A stretch of DNA of 64,000 nt from Enterobacter asburiae (GCF_024599655.1 NZ_CP102247.1:496001-560000), one strand, 5' to 3'. Positions 28,828 through 41,810 are shown, counted from the stretch's first letter. The notes: generated from the letters alone by a model not told the origin. Program-made: numbers and translations.

Positions 28828-30114
28828 TCACTCTTTGATTAGCTTAGCGTAAAAGAAGCCATCACCCTCTTCAGCACCCGGCAGGTTCTGCAGACCCGGG
28901 GATTCAGGCGTTCCCGTATCGCGCAGCGCGGCGCCCGGGGTACGTTTAAGGAAGGCCGCGATTTGCTGGCTGTTTTCTTCCGGCAGTACGGAGCAGGTTG
29001 CATAGACCAGCGTTCCGCCAGGTTTAAGATGTGACCAAATGGCGTCGAGAATGTCGGATTGCAGTTGGGCAAGTTCCTTAATATCACGATCGCGGCGTAG
29101 CCACTTGATGTCCGGATGACGACGAATAACACCGGTTGCAGAGCAGGGAGCGTCCAGCAAAATGCGATCGAATTGTGTTTCACCACACCATTCTGCGGGT
29201 TTGCGTCCATCGCCTTGCTTAACCTGAGCCTTCATGCCCAGACGCTTGAGGTTATCGTAGACGCGTGAAAGACGCTGTTCATCGACGTCTACTGCCATTA
29301 CGCTGGCCTGCGGAGCCACTTCAAGAATATGCGTCGTTTTGCCCCCAGGCGCGGCGCACAGATCGAGGATCTGCTCACCATTTTTGGGTTCAAGCCAGGT
29401 CATGCAGCCCTGAGCCGAGGCATCCTGTACGGTTACCCAGCCTTCATCAAAACCGGGTAATGCATGTACCGGTGCCGGTGAGGCCAGGCGTACAGCATCC
29501 GGATAGGCATCATGCGGGAATCCACTCATTCCAGCTTCTTCAAGTAATGCCAGCCATGCGTCACGGGTGTGGTGATTTCGATTCACGCGTAACCACATTG
29601 GCGGACGCTGGTTGTTGGCATCGGCAATCTCCTGCCACTGCTGTGGATAGGCTTTTTTCAGGCGCTTCAACAGCCAGTCCGGATGCAGGAAACGTGCTTC
29701 GCTTTGGGTAAATTCATCCAGAAGCTCTTCCTGCTGTCTCTGGAACTGACGCAGTACGCCGTTGATCAGCCCTTTCAGCTGAGGTCGTTTAATCGCAACG
29801 GCACCTTCCACCGTCTCAGCCAGCGCGGCATGAGGTGGGATGCGGGTATGAAGAAGCTGATAGAAGCCCACCATAATCAAATAGTGTACGGTGCGCTGCT
29901 TGCCTGTCATTGGACGTGACATCAGCTTGTTAATCAACCACTCAAGCTGAGAAAGCGTGCGCAGAACACCAAAGCAGAGCTCCTGAAGCAGGGCTTTGTC
30001 TTTATCAGAGACTTTTTGTTGCAGGGGAGGCAGGACGTTACTTAATGACAGGCCCTGTTCGATAACCTGCTCAACGGCATGAGCCGCCATACTGCGTAGA
30101 TTTTGTTTTTTCAT
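28828..30114 (-). CDS. rsmB: 16S rRNA m5C967 methyltransferase RsmB
   Basis: Methylates C967 of 16S rRNA using S-adenosylmethionine. 428 residues from the ATG at 30114 (MKKQNLRSM matches the family); ten more in-frame residues upstream are not conserved. An N-terminal NusB-like helical domain (about 1-150) is followed by the NOL1/NOP2/Sun methylase domain with AAPGGKTTH, and the two cysteines DAPCSATG and YATCSVLPEEN. A terminator-like hairpin precedes the gene within the operon. Confidence 0.97.
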   Translation of the reverse strand: MKKQNLRSMAAHAVEQVIEQGLSLSNVLPPLQQKVSDKDKALLQELCFGVLRTLSQLEWLINKLMSRPMTGKQRTVHYLIMVGFYQLLHTRIPPHAALAETVEGAVAIKRPQLKGLINGVLRQFQRQQEELLDEFTQSEARFLHPDWLLKRLKKAYPQQWQEIADANNQRPPMWLRVNRNHHTRDAWLALLEEAGMSGFPHDAYPDAVRLASPAPVHALPGFDEGWVTVQDASAQGCMTWLEPKNGEQILDLCAAPGGKTTHILEVAPQASVMAVDVDEQRLSRVYDNLKRLGMKAQVKQGDGRKPAEWCGETQFDRILLDAPCSATGVIRRHPDIKWLRRDRDIKELAQLQSDILDAIWSHLKPGGTLVYATCSVLPEENSQQIAAFLKRTPGAALRDTGTPESPGLQNLPGAEEGDGFFYAKLIKE

Positions 30115-30124
30115 AACCGTAAAA

Positions 30125-30149
30125 ATAAAAATGCCCGGAAACACCGGGC
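30125..30149 (-). terminator. Intra-operon hairpin-T tract between fmt and rsmB
   Basis: GCCCGG-TGTTT-CCGGGC on the minus strand (30133-30149), followed by ATTTTTATTTTTA. It looks like an intrinsic terminator or attenuator placed between fmt and rsmB. Confidence 0.65.
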
Positions 30150-30166
30150 CTTAAGAATAAATTTGC

Positions 30167-31114
30167 TCAGGCAAGACGATTGCCCGGAATAAACCATTCG
30201 CGACGGGAATTTAACAGATCCTGGGCGCTCATGGCCTTCTTACCGGCCGGTTGTAGCGATTCAAGATTCAGGATCCCTTGCGCAGTCGCCACCTGGATCC
30301 CGTTCTTGTTGGCGTCAACAATCGTACCGGGTTCAGCGGTGGTAGTACCGCTAATAACGGAGGCTTTCCAGACTTTCACCGGCTGCTCATCAATCTCCAT
30401 CCAGCTCATTGGCCAAGGATTAAAAGCGCGAATGCAGCGTTCAAGTTGAGCGGCTGACAGGGACCAGTCGATCCGCGCTTCTTCTTTGCTCAGTTTTTCG
30501 GCATACGTCACCAGTGCCTCATCCTGAACTTCCGGTTTCACCGTATTGTCAGCCAGCTGCTGGAGCGTCTCGATAAGCCCTTGTGGACCGAGGTCTGCCA
30601 GTTTGTCATACAGTGTGGCGCTGGTATCGTCTGACGTAATGGGGCAGGCCAGTTTATACAGCATATCGCCGGTGTCTAAACCTACGTCCATCTTCATAAT
30701 GGTAACGCCCGTTTCGGCATCACCTGCCCACAGCGAGCGCTGGATAGGTGCAGCACCACGCCAGCGCGGGAGCAGAGACCCATGCACGTTGATGCACCCC
30801 AGGCGAGGCATATCGAGCACAGCTTTCGGTAAAATTAAACCGTAAGCCACCACCACCATTACGTCGGCATTCAGGTCAGCAACCAGCTGCTGATTTTCCT
30901 TTGGGCGTAACGATGCGGGCTGGAAAACGGGTAGCCCATGCTCTTCTGCCAGCACCTTTACGGGGCTCGGCATCCGTTTTTTACCGCGACCTGCCGGACG
31001 GTCCGGCTGGGTAAAGACGCCAACAACCTGGTGACCAGAAGATAACAGCGCGTCAAGATGACGCGCTGCAAAATCAGGGGTTCCCGCGAAGATAATTCGT
31101 AGTGTTTTAGACAC
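30167..31114 (-). CDS. fmt: Methionyl-tRNA formyltransferase
   Basis: Formylates initiator Met-tRNA with 10-formyl-THF. 315 residues, full length. N-terminal formyltransferase domain with the VHGSLLPRWRGAAPIQ signature holding the catalytic His and following residues, and a C-terminal tRNA-binding domain (about 210-315). 25 bases after def in the same operon: the two enzymes add and remove the formyl group. Confidence 0.98.
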   Translation of the reverse strand: MSKTLRIIFAGTPDFAARHLDALLSSGHQVVGVFTQPDRPAGRGKKRMPSPVKVLAEEHGLPVFQPASLRPKENQQLVADLNADVMVVVAYGLILPKAVLDMPRLGCINVHGSLLPRWRGAAPIQRSLWAGDAETGVTIMKMDVGLDTGDMLYKLACPITSDDTSATLYDKLADLGPQGLIETLQQLADNTVKPEVQDEALVTYAEKLSKEEARIDWSLSAAQLERCIRAFNPWPMSWMEIDEQPVKVWKASVISGTTTAEPGTIVDANKNGIQVATAQGILNLESLQPAGKKAMSAQDLLNSRREWFIPGNRLA

Positions 31115-31139
31115 GATGATCCTTGTATCCGGGGGGACG

Positions 31140-31649
31140 TTATGCGCGAGAACGCAAACGATCCAGTTTTTCTACTTTCTGACGAATACGCTGCTGCTTC
31201 AGCGGCGAGAGATAATCGATAAACAGTTTACCGACCAAGTGATCCATCTCATGCTGAATACAAATCGCCAGCAGGTCGTCTGCTTCCAGTTCGAACGGAT
31301 TACCGTCGCGATCCAGGGCGCGAATTTTAACTTTTTCGGCACGCGGCACTAAAGCGCGCTGTTCAGGAATGGACAGACAGCCTTCCTCAATACCGGTTTC
31401 GCCACTCTTTTCGAGCAACTCAGGGTTGATCAGCACCAGGCGGCCATCGCGATTTTCAGAAACATCAATCACGATAATACGCTTGTGAATGTCCACCTGC
31501 GTCGCCGCCAGGCCAATGCCTTCTTCGGCGTACATGGTATCGAACATATCATCAACGATACGCTGGATTTCTGCATTCACTTCTTTGACCGGTTCAGCGA
31601 CGATGCGAAGGCGCTCGTCCGGAATATGTAACACTTGCAAAACTGCCAT
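31140..31649 (-). CDS. def: Peptide deformylase
   Basis: Removes the formyl group from nascent peptides; Fe(II) enzyme of 169 residues. All three family motifs are present: GIGLAATQ, EGCLS (Cys ligand) and HEMDH (two His ligands and Glu). First gene of the leftward operon; divergent from dprA across a 127-base gap that should hold both promoters. Confidence 0.98.
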   Translation of the reverse strand: MAVLQVLHIPDERLRIVAEPVKEVNAEIQRIVDDMFDTMYAEEGIGLAATQVDIHKRIIVIDVSENRDGRLVLINPELLEKSGETGIEEGCLSIPEQRALVPRAEKVKIRALDRDGNPFELEADDLLAICIQHEMDHLVGKLFIDYLSPLKQQRIRQKVEKLDRLRSRA

Positions 31650-31776
31650 AAATTTCCAGAGTCGTGTTCAGGAGTTGATAAGAATACTCTCTCTATTCTA
31701 GACAAATCCCCCATCGATTGACAGCATCAGTGACCAATCGCAATGATTGCGGAGGCCGCTTATGGCAGGGGAAAGG

Positions 31777-32901
31777 ATGACGTCTACCGAGATATGGCTA
31801 CGGCTAATACACACAGGGTCTCTGTGTGGTGATGTAATGCTGGAAGCGGCTGCGCGACTGCAGAAGCAGGAGAACATCGATGCGCTCGTCGCCAGGAACG
31901 CCGGGCTGACAGCAAAGCAGGTTGAACGGTTCTTTGCGCCAGACGAGAGCGAGCTGGAACGTAGCCTGATGTGGCTTGAGCAGCCGGGAAATCACTTATT
32001 GACGGCCAACCATCCGCTTTATCCCTCTTTACTCCGAACGATTCCTGATTATCCCGGGGCTTTATTCGTAAAAGGTAACCCTGAGGCGCTTAACACGGTT
32101 CAACTGGCGGTGGTAGGCAGTCGTGCGCCGTCATGGTACGGCGAGCGATGGGGGAAAATCCTATGCGAACAGTTGTCACAAAGCGGTTTCACGATCACCA
32201 GCGGGCTGGCCTGCGGTATTGACGGCGTTGCCCACGGCGCGGCGCTGTCAGTTAAAGGACGAAGTGTAGCGGTGCTCGGGAACGGTCTTTTTAGCATTTA
32301 TCCACGCCGACATCAGGCACTGGCGATGCGGCTTATTGAATCTGACGGCGCGATAGTGTCTGAGTTCCCGCTTTCCGCACAGCCGAGGCCAGCAAACTTT
32401 CCGCGTCGTAATCGCATTATCAGCGGGCTTAGCAAAGGCGTGCTGGTCGTTGAAGCGGCGCGGAGAAGCGGTTCGCTGGTCACGGCGCGATGCGCGCTGG
32501 AACAAGGGCGAGAAGTCTTCGCGTTGCCTGGTCCGATAGGCAACCCCGGATGCGAGGGTCCCCACTGGCTGATTAAGCAAGGGGCAACACTGGTAACGGA
32601 AGTAGGGGATATTCTTGAAAATTTGCAATATGGGTTGCAATGGCTGCAGGAAGATCCCGAAAAGCGACAATATTCATCAGATCAGGGAAAGGTGGCATTG
32701 CCATTTCCCAAGCTCCTGGCTAACGTAGGAGATGAGGTAACACCTGTTGACGTTGTCGCTGAACGTGCCGGCCAACCTGTGCCAGTAACGGTAGCACAGC
32801 TACTCGAACTGGAGTTAGCAGGGTGGATCGCAGCTGTACCCGGCGGCTATGTCCGATTAAGGAGGGCATGCCATGTTCGACGTACTGATGTATTTGTTTG
32901 A
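31777..32901 (+). CDS. dprA: DNA-processing protein DprA (Smf)
   Basis: Loads RecA on single-stranded DNA during transformation in competent bacteria; role in enterobacteria is less clear. 374 residues from the ATG at 31777, the start that aligns with the E. coli protein and has AGGGGAAAGG before it. An ATG at 31762 with GGAGG six bases ahead is a credible alternative (five more residues). Rossmann-like domain with GSRAPSWYG, SGLACGIDGVAH and NFPRRNRIISGLS; C-terminal winged helix about 305-374. Overlaps smg by 29 bases. Confidence 0.94.
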   Translation: MTSTEIWLRLIHTGSLCGDVMLEAAARLQKQENIDALVARNAGLTAKQVERFFAPDESELERSLMWLEQPGNHLLTANHPLYPSLLRTIPDYPGALFVKGNPEALNTVQLAVVGSRAPSWYGERWGKILCEQLSQSGFTITSGLACGIDGVAHGAALSVKGRSVAVLGNGLFSIYPRRHQALAMRLIESDGAIVSEFPLSAQPRPANFPRRNRIISGLSKGVLVVEAARRSGSLVTARCALEQGREVFALPGPIGNPGCEGPHWLIKQGATLVTEVGDILENLQYGLQWLQEDPEKRQYSSDQGKVALPFPKLLANVGDEVTPVDVVAERAGQPVPVTVAQLLELELAGWIAAVPGGYVRLRRACHVRRTDVFV

Positions 32902-33346
32902 GACTTACATCCATAACGAAGCAGAAATGCGAGTGGATCAGGACAAATTGACACAGGATCTTACCGATGCGGGGTTTGAGCGGGAAGATATCTATAATGC
33001 GTTGATGTGGCTGGAAAAACTGGCTGATTATCAGGAAGGCCTCGCCGAACCGATGCAGCTTGCTTCTGACCCATTGTCAGTACGCATTTATACCACAGAA
33101 GAGTGTGAAAGGCTGGACGCCAGCTGCCGGGGGTTCATCTTATTCCTTGAGCAGATTCAGGTGCTGAACCTCGAAACGAGAGAAATGGTGATAGAGCGCG
33201 TCATGGCGCTGGATACAGCAGAATTTGAACTGGAAGATCTCAAGTGGGTGATCCTGATGGTTCTGTTTAATATCCCGGGCTGTGAAAATGCCTATCAGCA
33301 AATGGAAGAATTACTCTTTGAAGTGAATGAAGGTATGCTGCACTAA
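32873..33346 (+). CDS. smg: Smg, DUF494 family protein
   Basis: 157-residue acidic protein of unknown function, conserved next to dprA. Starts MFDVLMYLFETYIHNE; rich in Glu and predicted helical. Its ATG lies inside the dprA 3' end, behind AAGGAGGG, indicating translational coupling. Confidence 0.94.
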   Translation: MFDVLMYLFETYIHNEAEMRVDQDKLTQDLTDAGFEREDIYNALMWLEKLADYQEGLAEPMQLASDPLSVRIYTTEECERLDASCRGFILFLEQIQVLNLETREMVIERVMALDTAEFELEDLKWVILMVLFNIPGCENAYQQMEELLFEVNEGMLH

Positions 33347-33372
33347 TTCAATGTGCAGCACCAAGAGTTGTT

Positions 33373-33927
33373 ATGGCCAAATCAGCACTATTCACGGTGC
33401 ATAAAAACGAGCCCTGCCCGCAGTGCGGGGCTGAACTTGTTATTCGGTCCGGGAAACACGGCCCGTTTCTCGGTTGTTCACACTATCCGGAATGTGATTA
33501 TGTCCGTCCCCTGAAAAGCCAGGCGGATGGGCATATCGTTAAAATTCTGGAGGGGCAGTTTTGTCCAGTCTGCGGTGGTGAATTAGCCCTGCGTCAGGGG
33601 CGTTTCGGCATGTTTATTGGATGTAGCCGCTACCCGGAATGCGAACATACGGAACAAATTGATAAGCCTGATGAAACGGCAATTGCGTGCCCTCAGTGTC
33701 AGCGCGGTCAATTGGTACAGCGCCGCTCCCGTTATGGTAAGACCTTCCATTCGTGCGATCGCTATCCTGAATGCCAGTTCGTTATCAATTTTAAACCGGT
33801 AGCGGGAACCTGCCCTCATTGCAATTATCCGCTACTCATAGAGAAGAAAACCGCGCAAGGCATGAAACGCTTCTGCGCCAGTAAACAATGTGGAAAGCCG
33901 GTTACGGCGGATCAAAATAGTGAATAA
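33373..33927 (+). CDS. yrdD: YrdD, topoisomerase I C-terminal zinc-ribbon protein
   Basis: 184-residue protein made of zinc ribbons like the C-terminal domain of DNA topoisomerase I, without the catalytic core. Four CxxC-type units are visible (CPQCG, CPVCG, CPQCQ, CPHCN), the first three each closed by a SxYPEC-like motif and the last by a C-x4-C. Likely nucleic-acid binding; no specific function known. Overlaps the tsaC start by 8 bases. Confidence 0.94.
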   Translation: MAKSALFTVHKNEPCPQCGAELVIRSGKHGPFLGCSHYPECDYVRPLKSQADGHIVKILEGQFCPVCGGELALRQGRFGMFIGCSRYPECEHTEQIDKPDETAIACPQCQRGQLVQRRSRYGKTFHSCDRYPECQFVINFKPVAGTCPHCNYPLLIEKKTAQGMKRFCASKQCGKPVTADQNSE

Positions 33928-34492
33928 TAACCTGCCATCAGGCTCCATTGCGCATGCAGTGGACGTACTGAAAAATGAAGAAGTCATCGCCTATCCAACT
34001 GAAGCTGTTTTTGGGGTCGGTTGCGATCCTGACAGCGAGACGGCAGTGAGCCGTCTGCTTGCCTTAAAACAAAGACCTGTCGAGAAAGGGCTGATTTTGA
34101 TAGCTGCGAATTACGAGCAGCTTAAACCCTATATCGATGACTCCATGCTGACGCCAGCGCAGCGCGAGACTATCTTCTCCGCGTGGCCAGGACCGGTGAC
34201 CTTCGTCTTCCCGGCGCAGCCGACAACGCCGCGCTGGTTAACCGGACGCTTTGATTCCCTCGCCGTTCGCGTAACTGACCATCCGCTGGTGGTTGAGCTT
34301 TGTCTGGCATTTGGTAAACCACTGGTCTCAACCAGCGCCAACCTGACCGGATTGCCACCTTGTCGGACAACCGAAGAAGTGCTGGCGCAGTTCGGGAATG
34401 ACTTCCCTGTTACTGTCGGTAAAACGGGAGGGCGCCTGAACCCGTCTGAAATTCGTGACGCTTTGACCGGCGAACGTTTTCGCCAGGGGTAA
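33920..34492 (+). CDS. tsaC: Threonylcarbamoyl-AMP synthase TsaC
   Basis: Makes threonylcarbamoyl-AMP from Thr, bicarbonate and ATP for t6A37 in ANN-decoding tRNAs, which include the tRNA-Thr in this window. 190 residues from GTG at 33920 (NNNLPSG matches the family); ten further upstream residues in frame overlap yrdD and are not conserved. YrdC fold with AYPTEAVFGVGCDP and the KQRPVEKGLI and STSANLTG motifs. Four bases before aroE. Confidence 0.95.
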   Translation: MNNNLPSGSIAHAVDVLKNEEVIAYPTEAVFGVGCDPDSETAVSRLLALKQRPVEKGLILIAANYEQLKPYIDDSMLTPAQRETIFSAWPGPVTFVFPAQPTTPRWLTGRFDSLAVRVTDHPLVVELCLAFGKPLVSTSANLTGLPPCRTTEEVLAQFGNDFPVTVGKTGGRLNPSEIRDALTGERFRQG

Positions 34493-34496
34493 TCTC

Positions 34497-35315
34497 ATGG
34501 AAACCTATGCTGTTTTTGGTAATCCGATTGCACACAGCAAATCACCGTTGATTCATCAGCAATTTGCGAAACAGCTGCAGATAAATCATCCCTATGGTCG
34601 CGTACTGGCACCGGTGGATGCATTTATTCCAACGCTGGAGGCTTTTTTCGCTGCGGGCGGTAAAGGCGCTAATGTGACGGTCCCTTTTAAAGAGGAAGCC
34701 TTCGAGCGTGCAGATGAGCTGACCGAGCGCGCTTCACTGGCTGGTGCGGTCAATACCCTAAAACGGCTTGAGGATGGACGCCTTTTGGGGGACAACACCG
34801 ACGGAATTGGTTTACTTAGCGATCTGGAACGACTGTCGTTTATTAAGCCCGGATTCCGGGTCCTGCTGATTGGTGCGGGTGGCGCATCGCGGGGAGTACT
34901 GTTGCCTCTGCTTTCAATGGACTGTGCGGTGACCATTACCAACAGAACCTTTTCCCGCGCAGAAGCGCTGGCGGCGTTGTTTGCCCATACAGGTAGCGTG
35001 AACGCGGTAGCGCTTGACGATCTTGTCGATCGTGAGTTCGATCTTGTCATTAACGCCACGTCCAGCGGCATTAAAGGAGAGATCCCGGCAATTCCCGCTT
35101 CTCTGGTCAACGCGCATATGTACTTCTATGACATGTTTTATCAGAAAGGAAAGACGCCTTTCCTTAACTGGTGCGAACAACACGGCGCGAAACAGTTAGC
35201 CGATGGGCTGGGAATGCTGGTGGGTCAGGCTGCGCATGCGGTGCTGCTCTGGCATGGCGTGTTGCCTGCGGTCGAACCTGTCATTGAAAAGTTAAAGCAG
35301 GAGCTGTCGGCGTGA
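34497..35315 (+). CDS. aroE: Shikimate 5-dehydrogenase AroE
   Basis: NADPH-dependent reduction of 3-dehydroshikimate to shikimate. 272 residues: substrate-binding N-terminal domain with SKSPLIHQQFA, catalytic Lys in VTVPFKEE and Asp in DNTDGIG; the Rossmann domain has GAGGASRG and the NRTF NADP segment. It acts two steps after the dehydroquinase AroQ, also encoded in this window. Overlaps yrdB by 4 bases. Confidence 0.98.
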   Translation: METYAVFGNPIAHSKSPLIHQQFAKQLQINHPYGRVLAPVDAFIPTLEAFFAAGGKGANVTVPFKEEAFERADELTERASLAGAVNTLKRLEDGRLLGDNTDGIGLLSDLERLSFIKPGFRVLLIGAGGASRGVLLPLLSMDCAVTITNRTFSRAEALAALFAHTGSVNAVALDDLVDREFDLVINATSSGIKGEIPAIPASLVNAHMYFYDMFYQKGKTPFLNWCEQHGAKQLADGLGMLVGQAAHAVLLWHGVLPAVEPVIEKLKQELSA

Positions 35316-35560
35316 ACCAGGCTATTCATTTCCCGGACAGAGAGAACTGGGATGAGAGTAAACAAGCGGTCTGTTTTCCGGTGCTGGTGCAGGGGATGCA
35401 ACTTACCTGTGCCATTCATGGGGAAACGTTGTTACGTCGTTTTGGCGGTTCAGACCCGATAGCGGTATTTTGCGAAAATCGCTGGGATCTGGAAGAGGAA
35501 GCCAGCGATTTAATCCGCGAACAGCAGGAAGACGATCAGGGCTGGGTTTGGTTGTCCTGA
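35312..35560 (+). CDS. yrdB: YrdB, DUF1488 family protein
   Basis: 82-residue protein of unknown function starting with GTG inside the aroE stop (GTGA). Fits the DUF1488 family in sequence and length (E. coli 85 residues). Its 3' end overlaps the end of yrdA on the opposite strand by 25 bases. Confidence 0.9.
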   Translation: MNQAIHFPDRENWDESKQAVCFPVLVQGMQLTCAIHGETLLRRFGGSDPIAVFCENRWDLEEEASDLIREQQEDDQGWVWLS

Positions 35561-36090
35561 TCCAAATAGTCATTCTTCCAGTTAACGTAGTTGTTCGCCG
35601 AGTATTTTAACCCTTCGATCTCTGCCTCCTTCAGGGGGCGGATCTGTTTTACCGGGCTTCCCAGATAGAGATAGCCACTCTCCAGCCGTTTGTTCTGCGG
35701 GACCAGGCTACCGGCACCAATCATTACGTCATCTTCTACTATGACGCCATCCAGCAAAATCGACCCCATGCCAACAAGTACGCGATTTCCGATAGTGCAG
35801 CCGTGAAGCATCACTTTATGGCCGACGGTAACCTCTTCTCCAATGATGAGGGGATTGCCCTCCGGGTTATAGGAGGATTTGTGTGTAACATGCAGAACGC
35901 TACCGTCCTGAATATTGGTACGTGCACCAATCGACACATAGTTAACATCTCCCCTGATGGCGACGAGCGGCCAGATGCTGACGTCATCGGCCATTCGGAC
36001 ATCACCAATCACTACGCTGCTGGCATCGATCATCACGCGATCGCCTTTTTGGGGGAAGAGATCTTTATAAGGACGTAATACTGCGGGCAT
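35536..36090 (-). CDS. yrdA: YrdA, gamma-carbonic anhydrase-like hexapeptide protein
   Basis: 184-residue left-handed beta-helix protein with repeated hexapeptide turns (VVIGDV, VSIGAR, ITIGEE-type, CTIGNR, VMIGAG) and the His residues (around HVTHKSS and VGHKVMLHGC) that bind zinc in gamma-carbonic anhydrases. Enzyme activity of this subgroup is uncertain. ATG at 36090 has AGAGGT before it; an in-frame TTG at 36105 is less likely. It is convergent with yrdB and divergent from the rRNA operon. Confidence 0.93.
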   Translation of the reverse strand: MPAVLRPYKDLFPQKGDRVMIDASSVVIGDVRMADDVSIWPLVAIRGDVNYVSIGARTNIQDGSVLHVTHKSSYNPEGNPLIIGEEVTVGHKVMLHGCTIGNRVLVGMGSILLDGVIVEDDVMIGAGSLVPQNKRLESGYLYLGSPVKQIRPLKEAEIEGLKYSANNYVNWKNDYLDQDNQTQP

Positions 36091-36221
36091 ATCTACCTCT
36101 AACAATGAGCACTATACAGAAGACTTTGATCATAGTAATGGATCGAGACAAGGCAAAATACGTCAATATTTAAGCAGATCGGGCGGGATTTCAGCGAAAA
36201 GCGCGGAAAATCAGCAGTCGG

Positions 36222-36270
36222 AAAAAAAGATCTAAAAAATACTTGTGCTAAAAAATGGGATCCCTATAAT
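36222..36270 (+). promoter_or_regulatory. rRNA operon promoter P1 with UP element
   Basis: TTGTGC (36243-36248), 16-base spacer and perfect TATAAT (36265-36270) followed by a GCGCCTCC discriminator, the form needed for stringent control by ppGpp and DksA. A-rich tract AAAAAAAGATCTAAAAAAT (36222-36240) is the UP element contacted by RpoA. Fis sites are expected in 36120-36215; I did not find an unambiguous match. Confidence 0.92.
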
Positions 36271-36351
36271 GCGCCTCCATCGACACGGCGGATGTGAATC
36301 ACTTCACAAACAACCCGGTCGGTTGAAGAGAAAAAATCCTGAAATAATGGG

Positions 36352-36379
36352 TTGACTCTGAAAGAGGAAAGCGTAATAT
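36352..36379 (+). promoter_or_regulatory. rRNA operon promoter P2
   Basis: TTGACT (36352-36357), 16-base spacer, TAATAT (36374-36379), about 100 bases after P1, as in E. coli rrn operons. Confidence 0.88.
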
Positions 36380-36383
36380 ACGC

Positions 36384-36429
36384 CACCTCGCAACGGTGAG
36401 CGAAAGCCGCGTTGCACTGCTCTTTAACA
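36384..36429 (+). promoter_or_regulatory. rRNA leader antitermination boxB and boxA
   Basis: CACC-TCGCAAC-GGTG hairpin (36384-36398, boxB-like) followed by TGCTCTTTAACA (36418-36429), the enterobacterial boxA that loads NusB and S10 (NusE) for antitermination. Confidence 0.88.
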
Positions 36430-36433
36430 ATTT

Positions 36434-36451
36434 ATCAGACAATCTGTGTGG
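36434..36451 (+). other. 16S processing stalk, 5' arm
   Basis: These 18 bases are perfectly complementary to 38130-38147 after the 16S gene; together they form the RNase III processing stem of the pre-16S rRNA. Pairing can extend inward by several further bases. Confidence 0.85.
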
Positions 36452-36561
36452 GCACTCAAAGTGACATGGATTCTTAATGTCTTCGGACAATAAATGAATA
36501 CCAAGTCTCTGAGTGAACATACGTAATTCATTACGAAGTTTAATTCACGAGCATCAAACTT

Positions 36562-38103
<1,542 letters not shown>

Positions 38104-38129
38104 CCTTAAAGAACCTGCCTTTGCAGTGT

Positions 38130-38147
38130 CCACACAGATTGTCTGAT
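38130..38147 (+). other. 16S processing stalk, 3' arm
   Basis: CCACACAGATTGTCTGAT, exact reverse complement of 36434-36451. Forms the RNase III cleaved stem around the 16S precursor. Confidence 0.85.
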
Positions 38148-38188
38148 GAAAAGTAAATAGCAAGGCGTCTTGCGATTGAGACTTCAGT

Positions 38189-38264
38189 GTCCCCTTCGTC
38201 TAGAGGCCCAGGACACCGCCCTTTCACGGCGGTAACAGGGGTTCGAATCCCCTAGGGGACGCCA
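38189..38264 (+). tRNA. tRNA-Glu (anticodon UUC)
   Basis: 76 bases, GTCCCCTTCGTCTAGAGG... ending in GCCA, CCA encoded. Acceptor stem GTCCCCT with AGGGGAC, anticodon loop CTTTCAC, T-loop GTTCGAATC. Lies in the 16S-23S spacer. The E. coli K-12 rrnD spacer instead carries tRNA-Ile and tRNA-Ala. Wobble U34 is a target of the TusBCD-MnmA thiolation pathway encoded at 4709-5749. Confidence 0.97.
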
Positions 38265-38337
38265 CTTGCTGGTTCGTGAGTGAAAGTCACCTGCCTTAAT
38301 ATCTCAAAACTCATCTTCGGGTGACGTTTGAGATATT

Positions 38338-38349
38338 TGCTCTTTAAAA
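38338..38349 (+). promoter_or_regulatory. Second boxA in the 16S-23S spacer
   Basis: TGCTCTTTAAAA, matching boxA except at the end, placed before 23S to renew antitermination. Confidence 0.8.
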
Positions 38350-38456
38350 ATCTGGATCAAGCTGAAAATTGAAACGACACACATGTTATGTGTGTTCGAG
38401 TCTCTCAAATTTTCGCAATTTGATGATGAATCGAAAGAAACATCTTCGGGTTGTGA

Positions 38457-41362
<2,906 letters not shown>

Positions 41363-41429
41363 ACAACGCCGAAGCTGTTTCGGCGAAGAGACAGAAGATT
41401 TTCAGCTTTGATACAGATTTAACAGAATT

Positions 41430-41549
41430 TGCCTGGCGGCTTTAGCGCGGTGGTCCCACCTGACCCCATGCCGAACTCAGAAGTGAAACGCCGTAGCGCC
41501 GATGGTAGTGTGGGGTCTCCCCATGTGAGAGTAGGGAACTGCCAGGCAT
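41430..41549 (+). rRNA. rrf: 5S ribosomal RNA, first copy
   Basis: 120 bases from TGCCTGGCGGC to GCCAGGCAT. Bound by L5, L18 and L25 in the 50S subunit. Nearly identical to the second copy at 41679-41798, differing at two positions that pair in helix I. Confidence 0.97.
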
Positions 41550-41561
41550 CAAATTTAGCGT

Positions 41562-41637
41562 GCTGATATGGCTCAGTTGGTAGAGCGCACCCTTGGTAAG
41601 GGTGAGGTCCCCAGTTCGACTCTGGGTATCAGCACCA
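41562..41637 (+). tRNA. thrV: tRNA-Thr (anticodon GGU)
   Basis: 76 bases, GCTGATATGGCTCAGTTGG... ending in CACCA. Anticodon loop CTTGGTAA, D and T loops canonical. Placed between the two 5S genes exactly as thrV in E. coli rrnD, which fixes the identity of this operon. Confidence 0.97.
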
Positions 41638-41678
41638 CTTTATACTTAGGTTAAAGTTCGGCAAGAAGTAAAAGAATT

Positions 41679-41798
41679 TGTCTGGCGGCTTTAGCGCGGT
41701 GGTCCCACCTGACCCCATGCCGAACTCAGAAGTGAAACGCCGTAGCGCCGATGGTAGTGTGGGGTCTCCCCATGTGAGAGTAGGGAACTGCCAGACAT
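41679..41798 (+). rRNA. rrfF: 5S ribosomal RNA, second copy
   Basis: 120 bases, TGTCTGGCGGC to GCCAGACAT. It equals the first copy except for C to T at position 3 and G to A near the 3' end, a paired change in helix I. Matches the position of rrfF in E. coli rrnD. Confidence 0.97.
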
Positions 41799-41810
41799 CA
41801 AATAAGTGAG

